DNA from: Streptomyces sp. SID13726
GTDB lineage: Bacteria; Actinomycetota; Actinomycetes; Streptomycetales; Streptomycetaceae
DNA length: 64,000 bases
Direction of reading: 5' to 3'
Assembly: GCF_010548375.1 (NCBI RefSeq)
Contig: NZ_JAAGLY010000028.1
Coordinates: 1-64,000, forward strand
The position numbers were made by a program, and so were the translations under genes. The notes under the pieces are model-generated. The model had not been told where the DNA came from. It worked only from the letters and a program-made list of their open reading frames with translations, and did no database searches. Every line of letters begins with the position of its first letter. The first letter of the stretch is position 1. Shown here piece after piece: positions 1-9,379 of this stretch.

Positions 1-2
1 CC

Positions 3-869
3 CCCGTCGGCGGTGGCCGACGCCCCGGCGGCTGGCCCACCGCCACCCCGGCGGGCAGCGGCGGCCAGCCCCAGGCACCCTCGCCCCACCAACCCCCCGC
101 CGCCCCGGCCCAGGGACAGGCCCCGGCAGCGCACCAGCCCACCCCCGCGGCCTCCGGCCCCGCCCCAACCGGCTACACGCCCCCGACCGGCGGCATCGAC
201 CCCCGCCAGCTCTGGCCCAACATCCTCGAAGCGGTCAAGAACCGTCGCCGTTTCACCTGGATCCTGCTCAGCCAGAACGCCCACGTGGCCGGCTTCGACG
301 GCACCACCCTCCAGCTCGGCTTCGTCAACGCCGGTGCCCGCGACAACTTCGCGAGCAGCGGCAGCGAGGAAGTACTGCGGCAGGCGCTCTCCGAGCAGTT
401 CAGCGTGCAGTGGAAGGTCGAGGCGATCGTCGACACGTCGGGCGGCGGCGGTTCGGCGCCCGCGGCCCCCGGTGGCTTCAACGGCGGCGGAGGCGGAGCC
501 GGAGGCTACGGCGGAGGCGCCACCCCCGGCGGCTACGGCACCGCAGGCACCGCAGGCACCGGAAACTTCGGCGGCCCCGGCAGCCCCGGAGGCACTGGCG
601 GCTACGGCAGCCCCACCCCCCAGGCCCACACCCAGACACCCCCCTCGCAATCGGCCCCCACCCACACCCAGCCCTCCCCGACCCCCACCTCCTCCGCCCC
701 CACCCCCCAGCCCTCCCCGGCCGACCCCCCGCCCCCACCCCCCGTCTCCATCGAGGACGACATCCCCGAGGACGACGACCCCGACCTCAACGAGTCGGCT
801 CTCTCAGGCCGCGAACTGATCGTGCGGGAACTCGGAGCGACGGTGATGGAGGAGTTCACCAACGAATAG
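3..869 (+). CDS. dnaX: DNA polymerase III subunit gamma/tau, C-terminal part
   Basis: This is the 3' part of the clamp-loader gene; the ATPase domains lie upstream of the window. The visible frame starts with a Pro/Ala/Gly/Gln-rich linker. It then has the conserved block with LWPNILEAVKNRRRFTWILL followed by AHVAGFDGTTLQLGFVNAGA, typical of the domain near the end of actinobacterial DnaX. After this comes a long low-complexity Gly/Pro/Thr tail ending in an acidic segment and the stop at 867-869. DnaX tau/gamma bridges the clamp loader and the polymerase core at the replication fork. Its position just before purD agrees with the Streptomyces gene order. The linker lengths are expected to vary between species. 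Confidence 0.85.
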   Translation, partial: PVGGGRRPGGWPTATPAGSGGQPQAPSPHQPPAAPAQGQAPAAHQPTPAASGPAPTGYTPPTGGIDPRQLWPNILEAVKNRRRFTWILLSQNAHVAGFDGTTLQLGFVNAGARDNFASSGSEEVLRQALSEQFSVQWKVEAIVDTSGGGGSAPAAPGGFNGGGGGAGGYGGGATPGGYGTAGTAGTGNFGGPGSPGGTGGYGSPTPQAHTQTPPSQSAPTHTQPSPTPTSSAPTPQPSPADPPPPPPVSIEDDIPEDDDPDLNESALSGRELIVRELGATVMEEFTNE

Positions 870-1034
870 GCGTAACGAGCAGGCGTACGGGAGAAGGGGA
901 GCCCTCCTCCCGGAGCCCAACGGGCAGACAGCACCAGGGCAGTTCCCCGACAACCAGGTGACCCGGCGGAGAAGCACAAGGCCCCTCGCCCACCCCACAC
1001 TTGGAGAAACCTACGACTCCGCTCCGCCCACCCC

Positions 1035-1074
1035 TTAGGAAGCCCCCACAAAAACCCCGTTAGGCTGACCCCCG
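1035..1074 (+). promoter_or_regulatory. Candidate purD promoter giving a leaderless mRNA
   Basis: A -10-like TAGGCT at 1061-1066 sits seven bases before the GTG start of purD. No Shine-Dalgarno sequence is visible in the intervening CCCCC stretch. This spacing would place the transcription start on or next to the GTG, which is a common leaderless arrangement in Streptomyces. The -35 region is weak. This is inferred from spacing only. Confidence 0.4.
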
Positions 1075-2327
1075 TGAAGGTCCTCGTCATCGGTACCGGC
1101 GCCCGCGAACACGCCCTGTGCCGCTCCCTGTCCCTCGACCCCGACGTCAGCGCCCTGCACTGCGCTCCCGGCAACGCCGGCATCGCCGAGGTCGCCGAGC
1201 TGCACCCGGTCGACGCGCTCGACGGTGCCGCCGTGTCCGCGCTCGCGCGGCGACTCGGCGTCGACCTCGTCGTCGTAGGCCCGGAGGCGCCGCTCGTCGC
1301 GGGGGTCGCCGACGCCGTGCGCGAGGCGGGCATCCCGGTCTTCGGTCCGTCCGGGGAGGCCGCGCAGCTCGAGGGCTCCAAGGCCTTCGCGAAGGACGTC
1401 ATGGCCGCGGCGGGAGTGCCGACCGCCCGCTCCTATGTCTGCACGACCCCCGAGGAGGTCGCCGAGGCCCTCGACGCCTTCGGTGCCCCGTACGTCGTCA
1501 AGGACGACGGTCTCGCGGCCGGCAAGGGCGTCGTCGTGACCGACGACCTCGAACAGGCCAAGGCGCACGCGAACGCCTGCGAGCGGGTCGTCATCGAGGA
1601 GTTCCTCGACGGCCCCGAGGTCTCCCTGTTCGCGGTGACCGACGGCGACACCGTGCTGCCGCTCCAGCCCGCGCAGGACTTCAAGCGCGCGCTCGACGGC
1701 GACGAGGGCCCGAACACCGGCGGCATGGGCGCGTACTCCCCGCTGCCGTGGGCCGACCCGAAGCTCGTGCAGGAGGTGCTCGACACCGTCCTCCAGCCGA
1801 CGGTCGACGAGATGCGCCGCCGCGGCACCCCGTTCTCCGGTCTGCTCTACGCCGGTCTCGCGATCACTTCTCGGGGCGTGCGGGTCATCGAGTTCAACGC
1901 CCGTTTCGGTGACCCGGAGACCCAGGTCGTGCTGGCCCGCCTCAAGACCCCGCTGGCCGGCGTCCTGCTCGCCGCCGCGAGCGGCAACCTCGAGGACCTG
2001 CCTCCGCTGCGCTGGAGCGAGGAGGCCGCGGTCACCGTGGTCGTCGCCTCGCACAACTACCCCGGCACCCCGCGCACCGGCGACCCGATCACCGGCCTCG
2101 ACGAGGTGGCCGCCGAGGACGCCCCGCACGCCTACGTCCTGCACGCGGGCACCAGGCGGGACGGCGACGCCGTCGTCAGCGCCGGTGGCCGCGTCCTGTC
2201 GGTCACGGCATCCGGCAAGGACCTCACGGAGGCCCGCGAGCGCGCGTACCGGGCGGTGGCCCGGATCGGGCTCGACGGCTCCCAGCACCGTACGGACATC
2301 GCGGCGAAGGCGGCCTCCGAGGCCTGA
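1074..2327 (+). CDS. purD: Phosphoribosylamine--glycine ligase (GAR synthetase)
   Basis: PurD joins glycine to 5-phosphoribosylamine using ATP, the second step of de novo purine synthesis, in the cytoplasm. The 417-residue protein has the family's N-terminal MKVLVIGTGAREHALC nucleotide-fold start. The ATP-grasp region includes KDDGLAAGKGVVV and FEFN-like RVIEFNARFGDPETQ motifs, and the length is normal. The start is GTG with no clear ribosome site upstream (see the promoter entry). It stands alone and is followed by a hairpin terminator, so it is probably a single-gene unit despite other purine genes nearby. Confidence 0.97.
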   Translation: MKVLVIGTGAREHALCRSLSLDPDVSALHCAPGNAGIAEVAELHPVDALDGAAVSALARRLGVDLVVVGPEAPLVAGVADAVREAGIPVFGPSGEAAQLEGSKAFAKDVMAAAGVPTARSYVCTTPEEVAEALDAFGAPYVVKDDGLAAGKGVVVTDDLEQAKAHANACERVVIEEFLDGPEVSLFAVTDGDTVLPLQPAQDFKRALDGDEGPNTGGMGAYSPLPWADPKLVQEVLDTVLQPTVDEMRRRGTPFSGLLYAGLAITSRGVRVIEFNARFGDPETQVVLARLKTPLAGVLLAAASGNLEDLPPLRWSEEAAVTVVVASHNYPGTPRTGDPITGLDEVAAEDAPHAYVLHAGTRRDGDAVVSAGGRVLSVTASGKDLTEARERAYRAVARIGLDGSQHRTDIAAKAASEA

Positions 2328-2432
2328 GCCGTCGCCCGACGGCAACGGCACCCCAGGTCGAGCCCTCCGGCCCCGTACCGGTCAGCAGACCCCCGCACCC
2401 GCCGGAGAAAGCCCGAAAGCAGATAAACCCGA

Positions 2433-2466
2433 CAGGCCCCGGATCCGTCAGAGGATTCGGGGCCTG
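2433..2466 (+). terminator. Hairpin terminator after purD
   Basis: CAGGCCCCG (2433-2441) pairs with CGGGGCCTG (2458-2466), and the inner ATCC/GGAT extends the stem. A short T-rich stretch follows. It lies 105 bp after the purD stop. The remaining spacer to 2690 shows no gene, only an AGGGAGGGGG ribosome site for the next CDS. Confidence 0.75.
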
Positions 2467-2690
2467 ATCTTTGCTGTCCGTCATCCACCTTTCCCCAAAG
2501 CCATTCCATCGAGTGACCGGGAGCCCATACGGCTGACGGGGGCCCGGGGCCCAACTAGGGTGCGGCGCAAGCGGTCCGGCACTTGGCCCACCGGCATTGC
2601 GATGTCAGAGGTGGGTGCCACAGTGGGGGAGTGAGCAACGCCAGGACAGCCAGGCAGCCAGGACAGCAAGGGAGGGGGTGAGGTCCGGTC

Positions 2691-4619
2691 GTGACCGGTA
2701 TGGGTGTGGAGGCAGGCGCGCAGGCCGCGCGTTCCCGGGCTCTCGCCGTGCTGCGGGTCCGCAGCCGCGCGCTGGCCGTGGCGCTGCTGCCCGCGGCCGT
2801 CGCCGTGGTGCTGCTCGCCGGGGATTCCACCGGCCATCTCGTGGGCGGGTTCTGGGACACCGCCCGGCCGGCCATGAGCGCGCTCGGCGTACTGGTCCTG
2901 CTCGCCGCCGGGGCCGCCGCCCTGGTGGTGGCGCGGGCCCGGCCCGCCGTCAGTCCGACCGTGGCGATCGCCGAGGAGTCCGCGCCCGACCTGTACCGGA
3001 TGGTGCGCGACCTCGCCGACCGGCTGGACGTCCCCGCGCCCTCCGCGATAGCGCTCACCCCGGACTGCGACAGCTGGCTGGAGGACCGCACCCACCCCGC
3101 CCACGGCCCGCCCCCGCAGGAGGGCCGGGACGACGAGATAGCGGGCGTCCGCGGCTCCCACCGCCGGGTTCCCGCGGCACCGGTGCTGGTCATCGGCTCG
3201 CCGTTCCTGTGGTGGATGCGCGTCGGCGAGCTGCGCGCGGTCCTCGCGCCGGTCGTCGCCGGTACGGGTCCCTCGGCGCACCCGGACATAGCCGCGGCCC
3301 GCCGTTTCGTACGGGGACTGGACGCGGCGGTGGCCGTCGGGTCGAACTCCGGCCGCTGCCCGCTCACCCGGCTGCTCTGCGTGGGCGTGGCCTCGGTGGC
3401 CCGGCTCCTGCTGCGCAGCTGCCGTGAGCACGCGACGCTGATGGAGCGCGGGGTCGCCGCCGCGGCCGCCGAGCGTGCACAGGCTGTGGACTACGGACTC
3501 AGGATCGTCGCCCAGGAACAGGTGGGCCTCGCCTACGCGGGCTGGGACCGGCTGCTGACCCGGGTCGCGCTGCCCGCCTGGCGGATGGGCCGCTGGCCCT
3601 CCCGGCTGGACGCGGGGGTGGTGGCCGCCCTCACCGAGCTGTCCCGCCGTGACCGTCTGGCCGAGGGGTTCGCCTCCCGGCTCGGCGAGCGACCCGCCTG
3701 CGACCTGCTCGAAGAGCCCGGCGCGGTCGACGAGGCCGCCTCCCTGCTCGCCGCCCGCCTCTTCCACGGCGGCCCCGCGGAGAACGGCCCGGACTGGTCC
3801 CCGGTGGACTGGCAGGAGTACCCGGAGGAGGTCGTGGACCGGAAGTGGCGCCTGGACGCGGCCCGCCTCCACCGAGTCCTGGACGCCCAGGGAGTGAGCC
3901 GCACCCCGGGCACCACGACCCCGGAATCCGACGCGCCCACCCTCTCCCGGGTCCTGGCCCACCTGTCGTGCCCTCAGCCTGTCCTGCCGGCCGGGCTGGG
4001 CGACGCCGACGCCGACGGCAGCGGTACCGGCAGCGACAACGGCGACGACCTCGCCGACACGGCGCCGGTCGAGGCTTCCCAGGGCTCACAGGGCTCACAG
4101 GGCTCACAGGGCTCAGAGGGCCCACAGGACAACGGGACAGACACCCCCGCAGCCGCCCACACCCACACCCGCACCGACACTGACACCCACACCGAGCCCA
4201 CCCCCGAAGACGCCACCCCCACCCCCACCCCAAGGCCCGAAGCCGAAACCCTCGCCGCCGCCCTCACCGCAGAACTCGCCCGCGAGGAGGCCGCAGCCCC
4301 CCGCCCCCCGGCCGCCCCCGACACCACCCCCTGGGACCACACAGCCCTCCCCCTCTTCCCGCTCCAGCCCCCACGTACCGCCCGGGAGCTGCTCACCGAC
4401 CACGTCACCGCGATGGTCTGCTGTGCCGCGATCGACACCGCGGGGGCCGCCCCCGGCCTGGACTGGCTCGACGGCCCGTCCCTCCTGATCCACGGCGAAC
4501 GCGCCGCCGATCTGACCCCCCGCGTCCTCAGCCTCGTGGAGGACGGCGACCCGGCCCCCCTGGAGGCCTGGCTGGTCAGGTCGGGGATCCGGGCCGAGAA
4601 GCCGGTCCGCCTCGTCTGA
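2691..4619 (+). CDS. Membrane-anchored protein, possibly a catalytically dead M48-like peptidase homologue
   Basis: The 642-residue protein starts at GTG after AGGGAGGGGG. Two hydrophobic segments (about residues 27-43 and 62-80) anchor the N terminus. Residues 165-270 resemble the part of M48 zinc peptidases around the active site: VIGSPFLW, then ELRAVLAPVVAGT at 180-192. The usual HExxH is absent (APVVA in its place), and the downstream glutamate ligand motif is not recognisable. Residues about 463-477 contain a GSQ tandem repeat followed by a Pro/Thr/His-rich linker, then a conserved C-terminal block. The M48 relation is inferred from pattern only. The gene is conserved beside purD in Streptomyces as far as I recall; its function is unknown. 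Confidence 0.7.
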   Translation: MTGMGVEAGAQAARSRALAVLRVRSRALAVALLPAAVAVVLLAGDSTGHLVGGFWDTARPAMSALGVLVLLAAGAAALVVARARPAVSPTVAIAEESAPDLYRMVRDLADRLDVPAPSAIALTPDCDSWLEDRTHPAHGPPPQEGRDDEIAGVRGSHRRVPAAPVLVIGSPFLWWMRVGELRAVLAPVVAGTGPSAHPDIAAARRFVRGLDAAVAVGSNSGRCPLTRLLCVGVASVARLLLRSCREHATLMERGVAAAAAERAQAVDYGLRIVAQEQVGLAYAGWDRLLTRVALPAWRMGRWPSRLDAGVVAALTELSRRDRLAEGFASRLGERPACDLLEEPGAVDEAASLLAARLFHGGPAENGPDWSPVDWQEYPEEVVDRKWRLDAARLHRVLDAQGVSRTPGTTTPESDAPTLSRVLAHLSCPQPVLPAGLGDADADGSGTGSDNGDDLADTAPVEASQGSQGSQGSQGSEGPQDNGTDTPAAAHTHTRTDTDTHTEPTPEDATPTPTPRPEAETLAAALTAELAREEAAAPRPPAAPDTTPWDHTALPLFPLQPPRTARELLTDHVTAMVCCAAIDTAGAAPGLDWLDGPSLLIHGERAADLTPRVLSLVEDGDPAPLEAWLVRSGIRAEKPVRLV

Positions 4620-4878
4620 CCCCAGCCGGAACGCCCTCTTCCACTTTCGGCCAATTCGCAACGACCAGTGACAGTCTGAGTGCGGAATGTGATGTGCTGG
4701 GACCGATCGCGCACATGGCAAGAGCTTGTGCCATAGGACAGGCGCACGGCAACCGCACAAGCCACCGCACGCAACACACACCGGACGCGGCACGAGGCAC
4801 AGCACCAGAGCACGGCACCACGGCACAGCACCAGGCAAGGCACCACGGACGACGGGGGCACGAGGGAGGGGAGCGACG

Positions 4879-6411
4879 ATGGGCCCAGGACCGGAGCACA
4901 TCCGCCGCTGGGAGTCGGGAGCACTCGCGCACGCCGTGACGGACCCCTTCGGTCAGGGCCCCGTCCCGTGGCTGCGCGGCAGCGAGACGTACTTCGACGA
5001 CACCGGCCAGATGGTCCCCTGGTACGTGGAGACGGACCCGGCACACGCCCCGGGCACCGACTTCCCGCACACCCCGGGCACGGACCTCCCGCGCGTCCCG
5101 TCCCCCCGCTCCGCCCCCACCCGCGCCCCCCGCTCCGCCGACGACGTCCGCCGCCAGATCAAGGGCTTCACCTCCACCGGCGCGGTCGCCCCCGGCGAGG
5201 CCGTCGACTTCCACATCACCGTCGACCCGCCCCAGGAGTTCGGCGTCGACATCTACCGCATCGGCCACTACGGCGGCGACGGCGCGGCGAAGATCACCAC
5301 CAGCCCCCGCCTGTCCGGCATCGTCCAGCCCCCGCCGCTGACCGCCGACCGCACGGTCTCCTGTCACCACTGGTGGCTGTCCTGGCGGCTCCAGATCCCC
5401 TCCTACTGGAGCATCGGCGCGTACGTCGCCGTGCTGACCACCGCCGACGGCTACCGCTCGCACATCCCGTTCACGGTCCGCGACAACCACCCCGCGGACC
5501 TGCTGCTCCTGCTGCCCGACGTGACGTGGCAGGCGTACAACCTCTACCCGGAGGACGGCCGGATCGGCGCCAGCCTCTACCACGCCTGGGACGAACAGGG
5601 CCGGCTCCTGGGCGAGAAGGACGCCGCGACCACGGTCTCCTTCGACCGGCCGTACGCGGGCGCGGGCCTGCCGATGCACGTCGGCCACGCCTACGACTTC
5701 ATCCGCTTCGCCGAGCGCTACGGCTACGACCTCGCCTACGCCGACGCCCGCGACCTGCACGCGGGCCACCTCGACCCCACCCGCTACCGAGGCCTGGTCT
5801 TCCCGGGCCACGACGAGTACTGGTCGACGGCCATGCGCCGTACGGTCGAGCGGGCCCGGGACAGCGGCACCTCGCTGGTGTTCCTGTCCGCCAACACCAT
5901 GTACTGGCAGGTCGAGTTGGGCCCCTCACCATCCGGCGTCCCCGACCGTCTGCTCACCTGCCGCAAGCGCAGAGGCCCGGGCAAACCGGTGCTCTGGCGC
6001 GAAGTCGACCGCCCCGAGCAGCAGTTGGTCGGCATCCAGTACGCGGGAAGGGTGCCCGAGCCGCACCCCCTGATCGTCCGCAACGCCGACCACTGGCTGT
6101 GGGAGGCGACCGGAGCGCACGAAGGCGACGAACTCGCCGGCCTGGTCGCGGGCGAGGCCGACCGCTACTTCCCGCGCACCCCGCTCCCCGAGCACGACGA
6201 CCGCATCCTGCTCGCCCACTCGCCGTACGCCGACAGCGAGGGCGCCCTGCGCCACCAGGAGACGTCCCTGTACCGGGCCCCCTCCGGCGCCCTGGTCTTC
6301 GCCGCCGGCACCTTCGCCTGGTCCCCGGCGCTCGACCGCCCGGGCCATGTCGACCACCGCGTCCAGCGAGCCACCGCCAACCTCCTTGACCGCATCTGCA
6401 AGCGTGACTGA
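4879..6411 (+). CDS. N,N-dimethylformamidase beta subunit-like protein
   Basis: The 510-residue protein starts at ATG 4879, preceded by GAGGGAGGGGAG, rather than at earlier in-frame codons. The central and C-terminal parts match the large-subunit fold of bacterial dimethylformamidase-like proteins: LLPDVTWQAYNLYP, then GHDEYWSTAMRRTVERA, LSANTMYWQV, and a closing TFAWSPALDRPGHVD. Glutamine amidotransferase-like folds are typical of this family. The true substrate is unknown, and no small subunit is encoded nearby, so formamidase activity should not be assumed. Its position between the membrane protein and purC looks conserved in Streptomyces. Confidence 0.75.
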   Translation: MGPGPEHIRRWESGALAHAVTDPFGQGPVPWLRGSETYFDDTGQMVPWYVETDPAHAPGTDFPHTPGTDLPRVPSPRSAPTRAPRSADDVRRQIKGFTSTGAVAPGEAVDFHITVDPPQEFGVDIYRIGHYGGDGAAKITTSPRLSGIVQPPPLTADRTVSCHHWWLSWRLQIPSYWSIGAYVAVLTTADGYRSHIPFTVRDNHPADLLLLLPDVTWQAYNLYPEDGRIGASLYHAWDEQGRLLGEKDAATTVSFDRPYAGAGLPMHVGHAYDFIRFAERYGYDLAYADARDLHAGHLDPTRYRGLVFPGHDEYWSTAMRRTVERARDSGTSLVFLSANTMYWQVELGPSPSGVPDRLLTCRKRRGPGKPVLWREVDRPEQQLVGIQYAGRVPEPHPLIVRNADHWLWEATGAHEGDELAGLVAGEADRYFPRTPLPEHDDRILLAHSPYADSEGALRHQETSLYRAPSGALVFAAGTFAWSPALDRPGHVDHRVQRATANLLDRICKRD

Positions 6412-6504
6412 GCTCACGTCCACAGCCTCTGACCGACCCCAAGTCCAAGGTCAGACCCCTATACGGGACAATCGACCCGTTGGACATACCCACGGGGAGG
6501 AACC

Positions 6505-7404
6505 GTGTCCGGATTCGTAGAAAAGCCCGAGCCGCTCCAGGTTCCGGGCCTGGTGCACCTGCACACCGGCAAGGTGCGCGAGCTGTACCAGAACGAGGCG
6601 GGCGACCTCGTGATGGTCGCCAGCGACCGCATGTCCGCGTACGACTGGGTGCTGCCGACCGAGATCCCCGACAAGGGCCGCGTCCTCACCCAGCTGTCCC
6701 TGTGGTGGTTCGACCAGCTCGCCGACCTGATGCCGAACCACGTCCTGAGCGCCGACGTCCCCGAGGGCGCCCCCGCCGACTGGTCCGGCCGCACCCTGGT
6801 CTGCAAGTCGCTGCGGATGGTCCCGGTGGAGGCGGTCGCCCGCGGCTATCTCACCGGCTCCGGGCTCGTCGAGTACAACGACTCCCGTACGGTCTGCGGC
6901 CTCGCCCTGCCCGAGGGCCTGACCGACGGCAGCGAACTGCCCGCCCCGATCTTCACCCCGGCCACCAAGGCCGCCGTCGGCGAGCACGACGAGAACGTCT
7001 CCTACGAGGAGGTCGCCCGCCAGGTCGGCGCCGACACCGCTGCCCAGCTGCGCCAGGCGACCCTCGCCGTCTACTCCCGCGGCCGGGACATCGCCCGGGA
7101 CCGGGGGATCATCCTCGCGGACACCAAGTTCGAGTTCGGCTTCGACGGGGACACCCTCGTCATCGCCGACGAGGTCCTCACCCCGGACTCCTCCCGCTTC
7201 TGGCCGGCCGACCAGTGGCAGCCGGGGCGCGCGCAGCCGTCGTACGACAAGCAGTTCGTGCGCGACTGGCTGACCTCGGCCGAGTCCGGCTGGGACCGCA
7301 AGAGCGAGCAGCCTCCGCCGCCGCTGCCGCAGGACGTGGTCGACCGCACCCGCGCCAAGTACATCGAGGCGTACGAGCGACTGACGGGCACGAGCTGGTC
7401 GTAA
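6505..7404 (+). CDS. purC: Phosphoribosylaminoimidazole-succinocarboxamide synthase
   Basis: PurC couples aspartate to CAIR with ATP to form SAICAR in purine synthesis. The 299-residue protein shows the SAICAR synthetase pattern: KVRELYQ near the N terminus, VASDRMSAYDWVLPTEIPDK, the long-form RGYLTGSGLVEY motif, and LADTKFEFGFD with a late DEVLTPDSSRFWP. The GTG start follows GGGGAGG with good spacing. A -10-like TATACG lies about 40 bases upstream. The gene ends at a strong bidirectional terminator shared with the convergent tRNA-Gly. Confidence 0.97.
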   Translation: MSGFVEKPEPLQVPGLVHLHTGKVRELYQNEAGDLVMVASDRMSAYDWVLPTEIPDKGRVLTQLSLWWFDQLADLMPNHVLSADVPEGAPADWSGRTLVCKSLRMVPVEAVARGYLTGSGLVEYNDSRTVCGLALPEGLTDGSELPAPIFTPATKAAVGEHDENVSYEEVARQVGADTAAQLRQATLAVYSRGRDIARDRGIILADTKFEFGFDGDTLVIADEVLTPDSSRFWPADQWQPGRAQPSYDKQFVRDWLTSAESGWDRKSEQPPPPLPQDVVDRTRAKYIEAYERLTGTSWS

Positions 7405-7408
7405 CGCG

Positions 7409-7438
7409 AAAGGCCCCCGGTGAGAACCGGGGGCCTTT
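7409..7438. terminator. Bidirectional terminator between purC and tRNA-Gly
   Basis: AAAGGCCCCCGG (7409-7420) pairs perfectly with CCGGGGGCCTTT (7427-7438) around a short loop. A and T runs flank the stem on both strands, so it can stop both purC and the opposing tRNA transcript. Confidence 0.85.
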
Positions 7439-7448
7439 GCCGATACAG

Positions 7449-7521
7449 AGCGAACGACGAGGTTCGAACTCGCGACCTCAACCTTGGCAAGGTTGCGCTC
7501 TACCAACTGAGCTACGTTCGC
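7449..7521 (-). tRNA. tRNA-Gly(GCC)
   Basis: The reverse strand folds as a 73-nt cloverleaf. Acceptor GCGAACG pairs with CGTTCGC, the anticodon loop CTTGCCAAG reads GCC, and the T arm carries GTTCGAA. CCA is not encoded. It is identical to the copy at 11341-11413. Confidence 0.96.
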
Positions 7522-7543
7522 ATGCGCCGTGGCGCGAGAACCA

Positions 7544-8152
7544 CTATACCCAACCTCGCTCCCGCGCGAGCCGCACCGCCGCATGACGGTTCTCCGCCCC
7601 GAGCTTGGAGACGGCGGACGACAGATAGTTCCGTACGGTCCCCTGCGACAGCGCGGCCCGTTCGGCGATCTCCGCCACAGGCGCCCCGTCGGCGGCGAGT
7701 TCCAGCACCTCGGCCTCCCGCGCGGTCAGCGGGGAGTCCCCGGCGGAGATCGCGTCGGCGGCCAACTCGGGGTCGACGTAACGGTTTCCGGCGTGCACCG
7801 TGCGGATGATCTCCGCGAGCCGCTGCGCGCTCACCGTCTTCGGGACGAACCCCCGCACACCGGCCGCCAGAGCCCGCTTCAGATGCCCGGGCCGACCGTG
7901 ACTGGTGACGATCAGCACCTTGCACGACGGTAGTTCGGCGCGCAGAGATGTGGCGACTCTCACACCGTCCGCGCCGGGCATCTGGAGATCGAGTACGGCG
8001 ACGTCGGGCGCGTGCGCCCGGGCCATCGCCAGCGCTTCCGGCCCAGTGGCCGCCTCGGCGACGATCGCCAGGTCGTCCTCCAGGGAGAGCAGCGCGGCGA
8101 GCGCCCCCCGGATCAGATGCTCGTCGTCGGCGAGCAGCACCCGCACGCTCAC
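7544..8152 (-). CDS. NarL/LuxR-family response regulator
   Basis: The 202-residue protein has an N-terminal receiver domain (VRVLLADDE acidic pocket, phospho-acceptor Asp in VAVLDLQMPG, Thr in IVTSHG, Lys in FVPKTVS). The C-terminal LuxR-type helix-turn-helix contains LTAREAEVLELAADG and GTVRNYLSSAVSKLGAENRHAA. The GTG start overlaps the stop of the upstream histidine kinase as GTGA, so translation is coupled. It is the last gene of a four-gene operon (ABC ATPase, permease, kinase, regulator) and probably controls that transporter in response to a membrane-associated signal. The ligand is not evident. Confidence 0.92.
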   Translation of the reverse strand: MSVRVLLADDEHLIRGALAALLSLEDDLAIVAEAATGPEALAMARAHAPDVAVLDLQMPGADGVRVATSLRAELPSCKVLIVTSHGRPGHLKRALAAGVRGFVPKTVSAQRLAEIIRTVHAGNRYVDPELAADAISAGDSPLTAREAEVLELAADGAPVAEIAERAALSQGTVRNYLSSAVSKLGAENRHAAVRLARERGWV

Positions 8153-9360
8153 GAGACCCCCTCCAGCGGCACCCGCGCCACCACCCGGAACACACCTTCG
8201 CTCGCCGGCCCCGCCGCCAGCGTCCCCGCCACCGCCGCGAGCCGCTCCCGCAGCCCGGCGAGCCCGGACCCGCCGGTGCCGCTGCCCGGGGCCTTCGGCG
8301 CCCCGTCGTTCTCCACGGTCAGCACCACACGCTCCCTCTCCATGAGTACGGCCACCGTGCACCGCTTGGCGTCCCCGTGCCGCAGTACGTTCGTGGTGGC
8401 CTCCCGGACCACCCAGCCCAGCGCCGACTGCACCTCGGCGGGCAGCCCGGCCGGCTCCCCGGTGACCGCGCAGTCGATCCCGGCCGCGGTCAACACCCCG
8501 TGCGCTCCGGCGAGTTCGGCCCCGAGGTCGGCCTCCCGGTATCCCCGTACGACATCGCGCACCTCGCGCTGGGTCTCGCTCGCGATCCGCTGCACCTCGG
8601 TCATCTCGTCCACCGCCTCCTCCCGCCCGCGCCGCGCCAGCTGTACGGCCAGCTCGCTCTTCAGCGCGATCACGGCGAGGTTGCGGCCCATCACGTCGTG
8701 CAGGTCCCGCCCGAACCGCAGCCGCTCCTCGGCGACGGCGAGCCGGGCCCGGGTGTCGCGGGCCTCGGCGAGTTCGTAGACGGCGTCCAGGAGCCAGACG
8801 GAGAACGTGGAGGTGAAGGCGAGGAAGCCGGCGGCGATCAGCACCACCACCCCGAGGCCCAGGGCCTGAGGCAGGGGGCGCCCCAGCAGAATGCCACCGA
8901 GCACGGCGCCCGCGGCGAAGCCGCTCACGAGCGCGAGCACGCGCCGTCGCCCGCCGACCCCGAGCGAGCCGATGCCGGCCCCGAAGATCAGCGAGGTGGA
9001 GAAGACCGCGCCCGCTGCCGTTTCGAGACCGTCGTCGTCCGGACCCCACTGGGCGACGGCGATCACCGCGACGACGACGGCGAGGGTGAACGCGCCGAGC
9101 ACCCACAGCGTCCGCAGCGGCTGCTCGCGCTGCCCCCGCGTCCAGTCGAGCGACCGGGACGCGGTCACCCCGCACATCACGGCGTGCGCGCACACCAGCA
9201 GCAACAGCCAGCCCGCGAGCGGCCCCGTCAGCTCCCCGAGGATCGGCAGCGCGGCCGACACGAGATAGAGCACCGCGAAGAGGTGGAACGACCACCGCGT
9301 GTACGTCTCCACCTTCGCAGGCGTGCTCTTCCGCCCCCACCAGCCACCTGACCCGCGCAT
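8149..9360 (-). CDS. NarL-family sensor histidine kinase
   Basis: The start at ATG 9360 follows GGGGAGCGG and lies 19 bp after the permease stop; a longer frame would overlap the permease. The 403-residue protein has about five to six N-terminal membrane segments without a large extracellular domain. The HisKA_3 dimerization site follows (FGRDLHDVMGRNLAVIALKSE, His in RDLHD). The ATPase domain shows VVREATTNVLRHG (N box) and GSGLAGLRERL (G box). It should autophosphorylate and pass phosphate to the coupled regulator downstream. A kinase with few extracellular loops next to an ABC exporter is often a detector of membrane-active compounds, but that is inference. Confidence 0.92.
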   Translation of the reverse strand: MRGSGGWWGRKSTPAKVETYTRWSFHLFAVLYLVSAALPILGELTGPLAGWLLLLVCAHAVMCGVTASRSLDWTRGQREQPLRTLWVLGAFTLAVVVAVIAVAQWGPDDDGLETAAGAVFSTSLIFGAGIGSLGVGGRRRVLALVSGFAAGAVLGGILLGRPLPQALGLGVVVLIAAGFLAFTSTFSVWLLDAVYELAEARDTRARLAVAEERLRFGRDLHDVMGRNLAVIALKSELAVQLARRGREEAVDEMTEVQRIASETQREVRDVVRGYREADLGAELAGAHGVLTAAGIDCAVTGEPAGLPAEVQSALGWVVREATTNVLRHGDAKRCTVAVLMERERVVLTVENDGAPKAPGSGTGGSGLAGLRERLAAVAGTLAAGPASEGVFRVVARVPLEGVS

Positions 9361-9379
9361 CTGCCCGCTCCCCGTACCG

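Noticed and set aside
1035..2351. A 438-codon open frame opposite purD
   Set aside because: It is a GC-rich shadow of purD; the plus frame has all family motifs and the reverse has none.
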